Positions 15,575-22,972 of a stretch of DNA of 22,972 nucleotides are shown piece by piece; positions within the stretch are counted from its first letter, which is position 1, and the number at the start of each line of letters is the position of its first letter. The stretch is taken from assembly GCA_002347685.1 (NCBI GenBank), contig DDWS01000050.1, positions 1-22,972 on the forward strand, written 5' to 3'. A program made the position numbers and the translations under genes. The notes under the pieces are model-generated. The model searched no databases. It saw only the letters and a list, made by a program, of their open reading frames with translations, and was not told the origin of the DNA. This DNA comes from Syntrophaceae bacterium UBA2280 (GTDB taxonomy: Bacteria > Desulfobacterota > Syntrophia > Syntrophales > Smithellaceae).

Positions 15575-15606
15575 TAGACAGGTTTAATTGCGAAACGTTA
15601 TTATAC
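15575..15606. promoter_or_regulatory. Divergent promoter region between yhbY and the amidase gene
   Basis: On the plus strand TAGACA (15575-15580, 5 of 6) and TATTAT (15599-15604, 5 of 6) are separated by 18 bases and point to the amidase gene. On the minus strand the same segment contains a perfect TATAAT (15605 to 15600) pointing to yhbY, although its -35 is poor. The two -10 elements overlap, so the promoters could compete. Confidence 0.55.
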
Positions 15607-15748
15607 GGCGGGCGGGGTGTCCGTTTGGATCAACGACATCTTTCGTTTTGTGGATTCATGCCGGACGGCAGCGGCGATAAATTCAGTAGAAATGTTGCCT
15701 GAATCATGTCATGATTTTCTCACCAAAACGAAAGGGAGACTTTTCAGC

Positions 15749-17269
15749 ATGATAAAAAAGATTTCTTCTTCGAATACAACATCCCGTATCAAACTTGATG
15801 CTGATTTCGGCTCGGCGACGCAGGCGGTGAAAGCCATCAAAGCAGGCGTCATTTCTTCTCGGGAACTGGTGAAGCATGTGTTTGGACGCATTCAAAAACA
15901 CAATGGAAAAATCAACGCTTTTGTCACGCTCAATGAAGCACAGGCGATAAAGCGTGCCCGCAAAGCGGATGATGCCCTGGCCGCGGGAAAATCATGGGGG
16001 CCTCTGCACGGGCTTCCGATTCTCATCAAGGATCAGTTTCCCACAGCCGGCCTGCGCACAACCTGCGGCTTTCCGGAGCTGTCCGATTATATCCCCGCTC
16101 AAAACGCTGTCGCGGTGGACCGGCTGCTGAACGCAGGCGCGATCATTATCGGCAAGACCAACACACCGATCGGTGCAAGCGATATTCAAACCTACAACAA
16201 GGTCGCGGGCACGACGAACAACCCCTGGGATATCGCCAAAACATCGGGCGGCTCCACGGGTGGCGGGGCGGCGGCATTGGCCGCCGGATTGGGCTTCCTT
16301 GAACTGGGAGCGGATCTTGCAGGATCCATCCGCACCCCGAGCAACTTCTGCGGTATCTGCGGCCACAAGCCGTCGCTGAATACCGTCTCTTTTCAAGGCG
16401 CCATTCCGCCACTGCCCTCTTTGGTTTCGCCCTCCATCAACCTTGCGGCGTTAAATGATCTGGCCGTTGTCGGGCCGCTTGCTCGTTGTGTGCGCGATTT
16501 GAAACTGGAGCTGGAAATCATCGCGGGAATGGCGCCGGACGAGGATAAAGCTTTACGCTGGTCTTTACTCAAGCCCCGCAAAGCTAAACTCAAAGAGTAT
16601 AAAATCGGTTATGTTACCGATGACCCCTTTTGTCCGGTAAATCCCGAAATCGCGGCCATCATGTCCGACACCGTTTTAACCCTTCGCAGGGAAGGCGTCA
16701 AAATGAAAGAGGGTTGGCCCGACGCAATTGCGCCCGCAGAAGTTTTCGATATTTATTTCAAGCTGATGGCAGCCTTTGTCTCTCAGTCACCGGCTTTTAC
16801 AGACACCGTCATTGATATAATGAAAACCCGGTTTCACATGCCTTATGGAGATATTCAGAAGAATTTCGTGGAAGGACTGACTCTGTCTCATAAGGGCTGG
16901 TATGCTTTGAGCTTGCGCAGGCTTTTGTCCCGTCTCGCCTGGCAGGAGTATTTCAAGACGTATGACGCCTTTTTGATGCCGGCAAATTGTGTGGCGGCCT
17001 TTCCTCATAATCACGACCGCGATATGTGGGGACGCATGATCGAAGCGCCGGACCAACCGCGTTACTACGCCGAGGCATTTAAATGGATATCCATTGCGAC
17101 CCTTTCCGGCTGCCCGGCAACGGTTATTCCCGTAGGAAAAACAAAGGCCAATCTGCCGGTGGGCATGCAAATTATGGGACCGTATATGGAAGACGGCACC
17201 CCGCTCGATCTGGCCATGAGAATGGAAAACCTTTTAGGCGGTTTTACACCGCCCCCGGGCTATGAGTAA
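15749..17269 (+). CDS. Amidase signature family enzyme
   Basis: A 506-residue hydrolase of the amidase signature family, which cleaves amide (sometimes ester or urea) bonds. The Ser-cisSer-Lys triad is Lys94 in LPILIKD, cis-Ser169 in SGGSTGGG and nucleophile Ser193 in LAGSIRTPS. The spacings of 75 and 24 residues are identical to those of the well-studied family members. Another family segment is GKTNTPIGASD. It is not GatA by appearance: no gatB or gatC is adjacent and the C-terminal half (VDYRE-like motifs absent) diverges. The frame is open upstream to 15617, but the ATG at 15749 is chosen because AAAGGGAGA precedes it. Substrate cannot be assigned; aliphatic or aryl amides and oligoamides are all possible. 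The small zinc-ribbon gene follows downstream on the same strand. Confidence 0.88.
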   Translation: MIKKISSSNTTSRIKLDADFGSATQAVKAIKAGVISSRELVKHVFGRIQKHNGKINAFVTLNEAQAIKRARKADDALAAGKSWGPLHGLPILIKDQFPTAGLRTTCGFPELSDYIPAQNAVAVDRLLNAGAIIIGKTNTPIGASDIQTYNKVAGTTNNPWDIAKTSGGSTGGGAAALAAGLGFLELGADLAGSIRTPSNFCGICGHKPSLNTVSFQGAIPPLPSLVSPSINLAALNDLAVVGPLARCVRDLKLELEIIAGMAPDEDKALRWSLLKPRKAKLKEYKIGYVTDDPFCPVNPEIAAIMSDTVLTLRREGVKMKEGWPDAIAPAEVFDIYFKLMAAFVSQSPAFTDTVIDIMKTRFHMPYGDIQKNFVEGLTLSHKGWYALSLRRLLSRLAWQEYFKTYDAFLMPANCVAAFPHNHDRDMWGRMIEAPDQPRYYAEAFKWISIATLSGCPATVIPVGKTKANLPVGMQIMGPYMEDGTPLDLAMRMENLLGGFTPPPGYE

Positions 17270-17396
17270 TCAGCAGGATGTCAGGCTTAAGCGTGCCTTG
17301 GAAAGGATCAAGCCGGATATCGAAAACGAGGCATCGCTTCGCGCCATTCACGGCCTGAGGAGCCATCAACAACGGTTTGTTCTAAGAGGAGCCATC

Positions 17397-17723
17397 ATGT
17401 TTTGCCCAAAATGCGGCGCCGAATATCGTGAAGGGTTTGTAAAATGCGCCGATTGCGGCGTTGCTCTCGTGAAGGAACCGCCTCCACAGGAAGATGACGT
17501 GCAGTACATCGAAATGGTTGAAGTATTTTCAACATACAACTCCGGTGACATTGCTGTGATCAAGTCCGTCCTCGACGGTGATGGCATCCACTACAATTTT
17601 TCGGGTGAAAGTACCCTCATGATGGTTGCGGCAGGCGCATATGCCCGCCTGCTGGTTCAAGCCGATCAGGCCGGGCGTGTCAGAGACATTCTTCAGGAAA
17701 TGGAATTTTTGGAAAAAAAGTAG
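17397..17723 (+). CDS. Small zinc-ribbon protein with DUF2007-like domain
   Basis: A 108-residue protein of unknown function. The N-terminal zinc ribbon has Cys3, Cys6, Cys17 and Cys20 (FCPKCGAEY and CADCGVAL). From about residue 40 a ferredoxin-like fold resembling DUF2007 follows: VEVFSTYNSGDIAVIKSVLDGDGIHY, then YARLLVQADQAGRVRDIL. Such domains are thought to bind small ligands or regulate partners. The frame is open back to an ATG at 17262 that overlaps the amidase stop. The ATG at 17397 is chosen because AAGAGGA lies just before it and homology starts with the zinc ribbon. Its final Glu-Lys-Lys-stop codons also supply the T-tract for the carB terminator on the opposite strand. Confidence 0.8.
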   Translation: MFCPKCGAEYREGFVKCADCGVALVKEPPPQEDDVQYIEMVEVFSTYNSGDIAVIKSVLDGDGIHYNFSGESTLMMVAAGAYARLLVQADQAGRVRDILQEMEFLEKK

Positions 17724-17765
17724 GGAACGGTCTCGACCACCCCTGCGGGTGGCAAGATCGTTCCC
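17707..17765 (-). terminator. Rho-independent terminator of carB (possibly acting for both convergent genes)
   Basis: An outer stem GGGAACG (17723-17729) with CGTTCCC (17759-17765) and an inner stem CCACCC (17737-17742) with GGGTGG (17747-17752) around a CTGC loop form a long interrupted hairpin. Read on the minus strand it is followed by CTACTTTTTTTCC, a proper T-tract. The plus-strand side has no T-run. It therefore mainly terminates carB, about 45 bases after the carB stop. Confidence 0.8.
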
Positions 17766-17809
17766 TGCATTGTCTTCCCCAATAGTCTAACAGCCTACAG
17801 TCTATCTAC

Positions 17810-20800
17810 CTATTTAATCTCCGCATGGTAGCTCTGCAGCGATTTGGCACGGCCATGACCGAGCCTGCAGGCGGCAATCCCTTTGACGGCGGCCACCGCG
17901 GCGGCTACCGTCGTAATATACGGAATCTTGTATTTAATGGCCGCTTTACGGATGTACGAATCGTCGTACTTGGACAACCTTCCTGTCGGCGTGTTGATCA
18001 CCAGTTGAATCTCGCCGTTCTTGATGGCGTCCACGATGTTCGGCCTGCCCTCATGCATTTTCAAAATGCGGTCGGAGGCAATGCCGTGATCGGCAAAATA
18101 TTGATAGGTGCCTTCGGAAGCTTTAATCTTGAAACCGATGCCGACAAAAGCGCGCGCAACTTCCAGCATGCCGCCCTTGTCCTTCTCCTCCACGGTGATG
18201 AGCACCGTGCCTTCGGAAGGCAGGCTCTGGCCCGTTGCCTCCTGTGCCTTGTAGTAGGCCAGGCCGAAAGAATCCGCCAGCCCCAGCACTTCGCCGGTGG
18301 AGCGCATTTCCGGCCCCAGAACCGGATCGACTTCCTGATACATGTTAAACGGGAAAACAGCTTCCTTCACGCCGAAATGCCGGAAACCCTTGTGCTTCAG
18401 ATTCAAGTCTTTGAGTTTTTTACCCAGCATGATCTGCGTGGCAATCCGCGCCATGGAAATGTTGCAGACCTTGGAAACCAGCGGCACGGTGCGTGACGCA
18501 CGGGGATTGGCTTCCAGAATGTAGACGACATCATTGGCGATCGCATATTGAATGTTCATCAGACCGATAACACCGAACTCCACGGCAATTTTTCTGGTGT
18601 ATTCATTGATCGTATCGATGTGGCGCGCGGGGATGCTGATGGGGGGAATCACACAGGCCGAATCGCCGGAATGGATGCCGGCCAGTTCGATGTGCTCCAT
18701 CACGGCGGGGACAAAGGCGTCTGTTCCGTCGGAAATCGCGTCGGCTTCAGCCTCGATGGCGTTTTCCAGAAATTTATCGATCAGAATCGGCCGGTCCGGT
18801 GTCACGTCAACCGCGGTAATAACGTAGCGGCGGAGCATGTCTTCGTCATGAACAACCTGCATGCCGCGTCCGCCCAGAACGTAGGAGGGGCGGACCATCA
18901 GCGGGTATCCGATTTCGCCTGCGACTTTGAGCGCTTCATCCAGATTGATGGCCATGCCTGATTTGGGCATGGGAATACCGAGTTTTTCCATCATCACGCG
19001 GAACCGGTCACGGTCTTCCGCGAGATCGATCGTCTCAGGCGAGGTTCCGATGATGTTCACCCCTGCCTGGGCCAGTTCGGCCGCAATGTTGAGAGGCGTC
19101 TGGCCGCCGAACTGGACGATCACGCCTTCGGGCTTTTCTTTTTCATAAATACTTAAGACATCTTCCACCGTCAGCGGCTCGAAATACAATTTATCGGATG
19201 TATCATAATCCGTGGAAACGGTTTCCGGGTTGCAGTTGATCATGATGGATTCGATCCCTTCATCGCGCAGGGCAAACGCCGCGTGTACGCAGCAGTAATC
19301 AAATTCGATCCCCTGGCCGATGCGGTTGGGCCCGCCGCCCAGCACCATGATCTTGCGGTTTTTACTGACAGAGACCTTGTCCGGTCCATTGTAGGTCGAA
19401 TAAAAATACGCCGCGTTCTCCACGCCGCTGACCGGCACGGCATCCCAGGCCTCGCAAAGCCCCGCAGCCAGACGCTGCTTGCGGATGTCTTCTTCTTTCT
19501 GGCCCAGAATCTGCGCCAGGTAACGGTCGGCAAAGCCGTCTTTCTTGGCCTGGATCAGCAGTGCATCGGGCAATGCCTTCCCCCTGAAGGCAATGATCTT
19601 TTCTTCGAGGACCACGAGTTCCTTCATCTGTTCGATGAACCACTTCTTGATGAAGGTCTTGTCGTGCAGAGCATCCACCGTGGCGCCTTTGCGCAGGGCT
19701 TCATACATGATGAACTGCCGCTCGCTTGTCGGTTCGCTCAGGCACTCCATTAAATCATCGAGGGTTCTGGCATGGAAGTCTTTGGCAAACCCCAGGCCGT
19801 AGCGCTTTTTCTCCAGTGAACGGATGGCCTTTTGCAGGGCTTCCTTGTAGTTCTTGCCGATGCTCATCACTTCGCCGACGGCGCGCATCTGTGTGCCGAG
19901 TTTATCCACCGCGCCGGGGAATTTTTCGAGATCCCAGCGGGCGAACTTGACCACCACATAATCCCCGGACGGTGTGTATTTTTCCAGCGAGCCATCCCGC
20001 CAGTAAGGAATTTCATCCAGGGTAATCCCTGAGGCCAGAATCGACGAAATCAAGGCAATCGGGAATCCGGTCGCCTTGGAAGCCAGCGCCGATGAGCGCG
20101 ACGTGCGGGGATTGATCTCAATGACGACGATGCGGTCTGTTTGGGGATCATGTGCGAACTGCACATTGGTGCCGCCGATGACTTCAATAGCCTCGACAAT
20201 GTCGTAGGAATGTTTCTGCAGGCGTTTTTGCAGGTCTTCGGAAATCGTCAGCATCGGCGCGGTACAGAAGGAATCTCCCGTGTGTACGCCCATCGGGTCC
20301 ACATTTTCGATAAAGCAGACCGTGATCATGTTGTTGTCGGCGTCGCGGACGACTTCCAGTTCTAGCTCTTCCCATCCGATGACGGATTCCTCAATCAGAA
20401 TCTGCCCGATGAGGCTTGCCGAAATACCCCGGCTGGAAATGAGCCTCAGTTCTTCGAGGTTATAGACGATGCCGCCGCCCGTGCCGCCCATGGTGTAGGC
20501 CGGACGGATAACCACCGGATATCCCATTTCGCCTGCGATTTTCTCGGCTTCTTCCACCGAAGTGGCAGGCGTGCTTTTGGGCATGTCAATGCCGAGTTTG
20601 TTCATGGCGGCCTTGAAGGCGATCCGGTCTTCACCGCGCTCGATGGCATCCACCTGCACGCCGATCACTTTCACATTGTGCTTTTGCAAAACACCCAGTT
20701 TATAGAGCTCCGAAGTCAGATTCAGTCCGGTCTGACCGCCGAGGTTGGGCAAAATGGCGTCCGGCTTTTCATTTTCAATGATTTCCGTCAGCGCCTGGGC

Positions 20801-21010
20801 ATTGAGCGGCTCAATATAGGTGACATCGGCCATGCCGGGGTCCGTCATGATCGTGGCCGGGTTGGAATTGACCAGCACAATCTGATAGCCCAGCTTGCGC
20901 AGGGCCTTGCAGGCCTGTGTCCCGGAATAATCGAATTCGCAGGCCTGGCCGATGACAATCGGACCGGATCCGATAATCAATACTTTTTTGATGTCTTCAC
21001 GTTTTGGCAT
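17810..21010 (-). CDS. carB: Carbamoyl-phosphate synthase large subunit
   Basis: A 1066-residue cytoplasmic enzyme that makes carbamoyl phosphate from bicarbonate, ATP and glutamine-derived ammonia for pyrimidine and arginine synthesis. The two homologous halves are clear. The first begins KVLIIGSGPIVIGQACEFDYSG and contains an ATP-grasp domain (VIRPAYTMGGTGGGI). The second begins KIMVLGGGPNRIGQGIEFDYC with a second ATP-grasp domain (MVRPSYVLGGRGM). The last about 135 residues form the MGS-like allosteric domain. Length matches the usual 1060-1075. The start at 21010 is chosen because GAGAGG precedes it and MPKREDIKKVLIIGSG is the typical N-terminus; an upstream in-frame extension has no similarity. 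queF ends 17 bases upstream, so the two are cotranscribed. carA is not adjacent. Confidence 0.98.
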   Translation of the reverse strand: MPKREDIKKVLIIGSGPIVIGQACEFDYSGTQACKALRKLGYQIVLVNSNPATIMTDPGMADVTYIEPLNAQALTEIIENEKPDAILPNLGGQTGLNLTSELYKLGVLQKHNVKVIGVQVDAIERGEDRIAFKAAMNKLGIDMPKSTPATSVEEAEKIAGEMGYPVVIRPAYTMGGTGGGIVYNLEELRLISSRGISASLIGQILIEESVIGWEELELEVVRDADNNMITVCFIENVDPMGVHTGDSFCTAPMLTISEDLQKRLQKHSYDIVEAIEVIGGTNVQFAHDPQTDRIVVIEINPRTSRSSALASKATGFPIALISSILASGITLDEIPYWRDGSLEKYTPSGDYVVVKFARWDLEKFPGAVDKLGTQMRAVGEVMSIGKNYKEALQKAIRSLEKKRYGLGFAKDFHARTLDDLMECLSEPTSERQFIMYEALRKGATVDALHDKTFIKKWFIEQMKELVVLEEKIIAFRGKALPDALLIQAKKDGFADRYLAQILGQKEEDIRKQRLAAGLCEAWDAVPVSGVENAAYFYSTYNGPDKVSVSKNRKIMVLGGGPNRIGQGIEFDYCCVHAAFALRDEGIESIMINCNPETVSTDYDTSDKLYFEPLTVEDVLSIYEKEKPEGVIVQFGGQTPLNIAAELAQAGVNIIGTSPETIDLAEDRDRFRVMMEKLGIPMPKSGMAINLDEALKVAGEIGYPLMVRPSYVLGGRGMQVVHDEDMLRRYVITAVDVTPDRPILIDKFLENAIEAEADAISDGTDAFVPAVMEHIELAGIHSGDSACVIPPISIPARHIDTINEYTRKIAVEFGVIGLMNIQYAIANDVVYILEANPRASRTVPLVSKVCNISMARIATQIMLGKKLKDLNLKHKGFRHFGVKEAVFPFNMYQEVDPVLGPEMRSTGEVLGLADSFGLAYYKAQEATGQSLPSEGTVLITVEEKDKGGMLEVARAFVGIGFKIKASEGTYQYFADHGIASDRILKMHEGRPNIVDAIKNGEIQLVINTPTGRLSKYDDSYIRKAAIKYKIPYITTVAAAVAAVKGIAACRLGHGRAKSLQSYHAEIK

Positions 21011-21027
21011 TGCATATCCTCTCAGTT

Positions 21028-21447
21028 TTACTTCGTATGGTTGTTCTGATATTCCGCGTCCACGGTAATGCCGATGCCCCCGCGCACAGCGAATCGGGCG
21101 GTCACTTTGCACCAGCGGGGTGCGAGGGCGGCTACCAAATCATCACAGATAAGATTGGTGACATGTTCGTGAAAGACGCCTTCGTTACGGAATGACCACA
21201 AATACAGCTTCAACGACTTCGACTCGACAATTTTTTTGTCGGGAATGTACTGGATAACGATTTTGGCAAAATCCGGCTGACCGGTCATGGGGCACACACA
21301 CGTGAATTCATCGCTAGACAACGTCACCGTGTAGTCACGTTTGGCATGATTGGGAAAAGTTTCGAGTTTGCGGACCGGTTTTGCGGCTTTACCCGAGCCC
21401 AGGAGGGTGAGATCCGCCAGATCATTGGTTTTCTTGCTTTTTGCCAC
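21028..21447 (-). CDS. queF: NADPH-dependent 7-cyano-7-deazaguanine reductase
   Basis: A 139-residue enzyme that reduces preQ0 to preQ1 in queuosine biosynthesis, in the short single-domain (type I) form. Catalytic Cys52 and Asp59 lie in FTCVCPMTGQPDFA, and substrate-binding Glu94 in VFHEHVTN, with SLKLYLWSFRNEG before it, the QueF signature. GTG at 21447 is preferred as start because AGGGG lies six bases before it. A TTG six codons further upstream (21465) is an alternative that would give 145 residues. It is followed after 17 bases by carB on the same strand. No preQ1 riboswitch was recognised in the short upstream region. Confidence 0.95.
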   Translation of the reverse strand: MAKSKKTNDLADLTLLGSGKAAKPVRKLETFPNHAKRDYTVTLSSDEFTCVCPMTGQPDFAKIVIQYIPDKKIVESKSLKLYLWSFRNEGVFHEHVTNLICDDLVAALAPRWCKVTARFAVRGGIGITVDAEYQNNHTK

Positions 21448-21586
21448 GGTGTTCCCCTGAATCAAAAGAGTGCATTTCTTTACCGGAAGTTGTCATATAT
21501 TTCAAGTCAATTCGTCAGATAATAATGGTCGCTTTCGACATGACTTTTATGGTAAAAATACACATCATTTCAGAAGGAGTGAAAAT

Positions 21587-21778
21587 ATGGCGGAAAGCAA
21601 GGTAAATCTCCCGGAAAATACATGGAAGTGCAGCAACTGCGGCAATACCGTCGTCCAGATGGCCCCCCCGCAAACCTGCCCGGTCTGCCAGCAGAAGTGT
21701 GAATTTCTCAATGTCACCTGCTACCAGCCGGACTGCGGCTTTACGAGCATGGACAACCGCCTGAAACCTTCAAAATAA
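21587..21778 (+). CDS. Rubredoxin-like seven-cysteine small protein
   Basis: A 63-residue protein. WKCSNCGN (Cys15, Cys18) and TCPVCQQKC (Cys31, Cys34) form a rubredoxin-like or rubrerythrin-tail-like metal knuckle pair that could bind iron or zinc. Beyond it lie Cys38, Cys45 and Cys50 (ending YQPDCGF), which typical rubredoxins lack. The spacer between the two knuckles is short, as in rubrerythrin C-terminal domains, rather than the 29 residues of true rubredoxin. AAGGAG lies seven bases before the ATG, so expression is well supported. The gene is divergent from queF and followed 115 bases later by the nitronate monooxygenase-like gene. Electron transfer or metal binding is inference. Confidence 0.8.
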   Translation: MAESKVNLPENTWKCSNCGNTVVQMAPPQTCPVCQQKCEFLNVTCYQPDCGFTSMDNRLKPSK

Positions 21779-21791
21779 ATGAAAATAAGAC

Positions 21792-21820
21792 TTGACAAAA
21801 CGGCCTGCTCTCCATTAGTT
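21792..21820 (+). promoter_or_regulatory. Candidate promoter of the nitronate monooxygenase-like gene
   Basis: A perfect TTGACA (21792-21797) lies 97 bases before the start codon. The -10 at 17-base spacing is TTAGTT, a poor match. The palindrome at 21822-21843 begins just after it, a typical position for a repressor or activator-dependent promoter. Confidence 0.4.
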
Positions 21821-21821
21821 C

Positions 21822-21843
21822 ATACAAGCAGCGCTCGTTGTAT
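21822..21843. promoter_or_regulatory. Candidate operator: 22-base palindrome
   Basis: The sequence reads ATACAAnnAGCGCTnnTTGTAT, with 18 of 22 positions symmetric around the perfect AGCGCT centre. Its size, two-arm form and position between the -35 box and the start codon fit a TetR- or GntR-type operator. No regulator gene is adjacent in the window. Confidence 0.6.
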
Positions 21844-21893
21844 AAATCCGTTTATCAAAGGCGCGAAAAATTGAAAAAAAGAGGAGATGTTTT

Positions 21894-22972
21894 ATGATTA
21901 AATCAAGACTGTGTGAGAAGCTCGGGATCCGATATCCTATTGTCCAGGCGGGTATGGGGCCTTTCAGCAACAATAACCTTTGTGTGGCGGCCGCCAACGC
22001 GGGCGTGCTGGGCCTCCTTTCCACCAGCGGACTTTTTAATAAGGACGATCAACCGTGGATTTACAACGCCTTTGTTGAAAGCGGTGAGGCGAATCGCGAC
22101 GATGACATGGCCACCGCGCTGGAGAAGGTTTTGAAAAGAACCTATCGCCTGGTCAAGGACAAGGGCGGTGTTTTCGGCATCAACGTCATGGTCTCGGCGG
22201 AACTCGTTGAGTACTCGAAAATCATGATCGATACCGCCATCAAAGTCCGCGAAGAGAACCCCGACATGAAAAATCACTTCAAAGTGATTTTCACCTCCGC
22301 CGGTGACCCGGTCGGATGGAAAGACAAGATCAAAGGTGCAGGTTTCACCTGGATGCACGTGGTTCCTTCCGTCAAGGGTGCCCTGCGTTGCAAGAAGGCA
22401 GGCGTGGATGTGATCGTTGCGTCCGGTCACGAAGGCGGCTTCCATACCTCCTGGGAACCGGTTCACTCGATGATCCTGCTGCCTGCCGTGGTTGAAGCCG
22501 TGTCCGACGAAAATACGCTTGTGGTAGGGGCCGGCGGATATTGCGACGGCAAAACCCTTGCGGCAGCACTGGTTTTAGGCGCCGACGGCGCGCAAATGGG
22601 AACACGATTTCTGGCAACCCAGGAAAGTGATTTCCATCAGATCTGGAAAGAGGGCGTTGTGGCGGCAGGAGACCGGGGAACCCTTGTGGCTCGTGGTTTT
22701 GTGGGCCCGGCCCGCTGGTTGAAGACACCCCGCAGTGATGAGCATGCTAAAAACACCCTGCAGAAATCACCTGGTGTTTTCCTCGGAACCCCCGATGACT
22801 TTTCCACAATTGACATGTCCCTGATCCAGTTCGAGGTTGAATCCATCAAGGCGGTTTACGATGGCGACAAGGAACATGCCCTCATGGCCGCGGGAGAAGC
22901 TGCACAGCGGATCAAAGACATGCCCAAGGTCAACGATATGGTGCAGGTCATGGTCAAGGAAGCGGAAGATAT
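21894..22972 (+). CDS. Nitronate monooxygenase/FabK-like FMN protein, 3'-truncated
   Basis: An FMN-dependent TIM-barrel protein of the 2-nitropropane dioxygenase family, open to the window end (359 complete codons). Family members are nitronate monooxygenases or FabK-type enoyl-ACP reductases. The start LCEKLGIRYPIVQAGMGPF, the strand AGVLGLLST, the HEGGFHTS segment (His179 and His184) and the phosphate-binding part VVGAGGYCDGKTLAAALVLGADGAQMGTRFLAT are characteristic. The ATG at 21894 is preceded by GAGGAGA. It is longer between the first barrel strands than FabK, with an insertion around residues 45-75 (NKDDQPWIYNAF onward). In anaerobes an oxygen-dependent nitronate monooxygenase is unlikely, so an acyl-CoA or enoyl-reductase role is plausible, but unproven. 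The C-terminus lies beyond the window. Confidence 0.85.
   Translation, partial: MIKSRLCEKLGIRYPIVQAGMGPFSNNNLCVAAANAGVLGLLSTSGLFNKDDQPWIYNAFVESGEANRDDDMATALEKVLKRTYRLVKDKGGVFGINVMVSAELVEYSKIMIDTAIKVREENPDMKNHFKVIFTSAGDPVGWKDKIKGAGFTWMHVVPSVKGALRCKKAGVDVIVASGHEGGFHTSWEPVHSMILLPAVVEAVSDENTLVVGAGGYCDGKTLAAALVLGADGAQMGTRFLATQESDFHQIWKEGVVAAGDRGTLVARGFVGPARWLKTPRSDEHAKNTLQKSPGVFLGTPDDFSTIDMSLIQFEVESIKAVYDGDKEHALMAAGEAAQRIKDMPKVNDMVQVMVKEAED

Noticed and set aside
15749..17269. Reading the amidase as GatA of the glutamyl-tRNA amidotransferase
   Set aside because: No gatB or gatC is adjacent and the C-terminal half does not look like GatA. A general amidase-signature enzyme is the safer call.
17262..17396. 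Upstream ATG overlapping the amidase stop, as start of the zinc-ribbon gene
   Set aside because: It would add 45 residues without similarity and has no Shine-Dalgarno, whereas the ATG at 17397 has AAGAGGA.
19283..19753. 156-codon plus-strand open frame, and several others, opposite carB
   Set aside because: All lie inside the full-length carB gene and none resembles a known protein.
1..22972. CRISPR arrays, tRNA or rRNA genes, insertion sequences, prophage or defence genes
   Set aside because: No regular spaced repeats, cloverleaf-like stretches, transposase or integrase motifs were seen on either strand.

Overview
The window looks like part of a chromosome from an anaerobic, Gram-negative bacterium, most likely a Desulfobacterota (deltaproteobacterial) syntroph or sulfate-reducer relative. 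This is inference. The evidence is an oxygen-sensitive radical dehydratase of the 4-hydroxybutyryl-CoA dehydratase family, a 2,4-dienoyl-CoA reductase-type iron-sulfur flavoenzyme, a cytoplasmic PAS hybrid histidine kinase typical of that phylum, and exported FKBP-type prolyl isomerases (one a lipoprotein). Base composition is roughly balanced to slightly GC-rich throughout. I saw no insertion sequence, integrase, tRNA, rRNA or CRISPR array.

Layout. (1) Positions 1-4379, plus strand: the 3' part of alaS, a DUF1848 protein with a C-terminal radical-SAM-like cysteine motif, a flavodoxin-fold NAD(P)H oxidoreductase and an OsmC-family peroxidase/redox protein. (2) 4531-6200: two tandem, gaplessly alignable FKBP-type peptidyl-prolyl isomerases, one with an ordinary signal peptide and one with a lipoprotein signal, followed by a strong terminator-like hairpin. 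(3) 6201-6651: a 450-base regulatory gap ending in a 28-base palindrome and a TTGACA element. (4) 6652-12855: a catabolic cluster of TetR regulator, 4-hydroxybutyryl-CoA dehydratase-like enzyme, short-chain dehydrogenase, FadH/old-yellow-enzyme-type reductase and epoxide-hydrolase-like alpha/beta hydrolase. (5) 13139-15187: a PAS-PAS-HisKA-HATPase-receiver hybrid kinase with its own promoter. (6) 15236-17723: yhbY (minus), and divergently an amidase-signature enzyme plus a small zinc-ribbon protein. (7) 17810-21447, minus strand: queF and carB, ending at a terminator whose T-tract lies inside the convergent zinc-ribbon gene. (8) 21587-22972, plus strand: a seven-cysteine rubredoxin-like miniprotein and a 3'-truncated nitronate monooxygenase/FabK-like flavoprotein preceded by a 22-base palindromic operator candidate.

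How the genes may work together. Region 4 is the most interesting. A radical dehydratase removes water from a non-activated position of a hydroxyacyl-CoA, a dienoyl-CoA reductase-type enzyme reduces conjugated double bonds, an SDR interconverts a hydroxy and a keto group, and a hydrolase opens an ester, epoxide or C-C bond. All four sit behind a TetR regulator of the kind that commonly senses acyl-CoAs. The dehydratase keeps all four ligands of its 4Fe-4S cluster but lacks the active-site glutamate equivalent to E455 of the Clostridium aminobutyricum enzyme, so the substrate is probably not 4-hydroxybutyryl-CoA. I regard this as a candidate undescribed acyl-CoA (possibly alicyclic or unsaturated acid) pathway. 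The rest of the window is mainly housekeeping or small stress-related genes.
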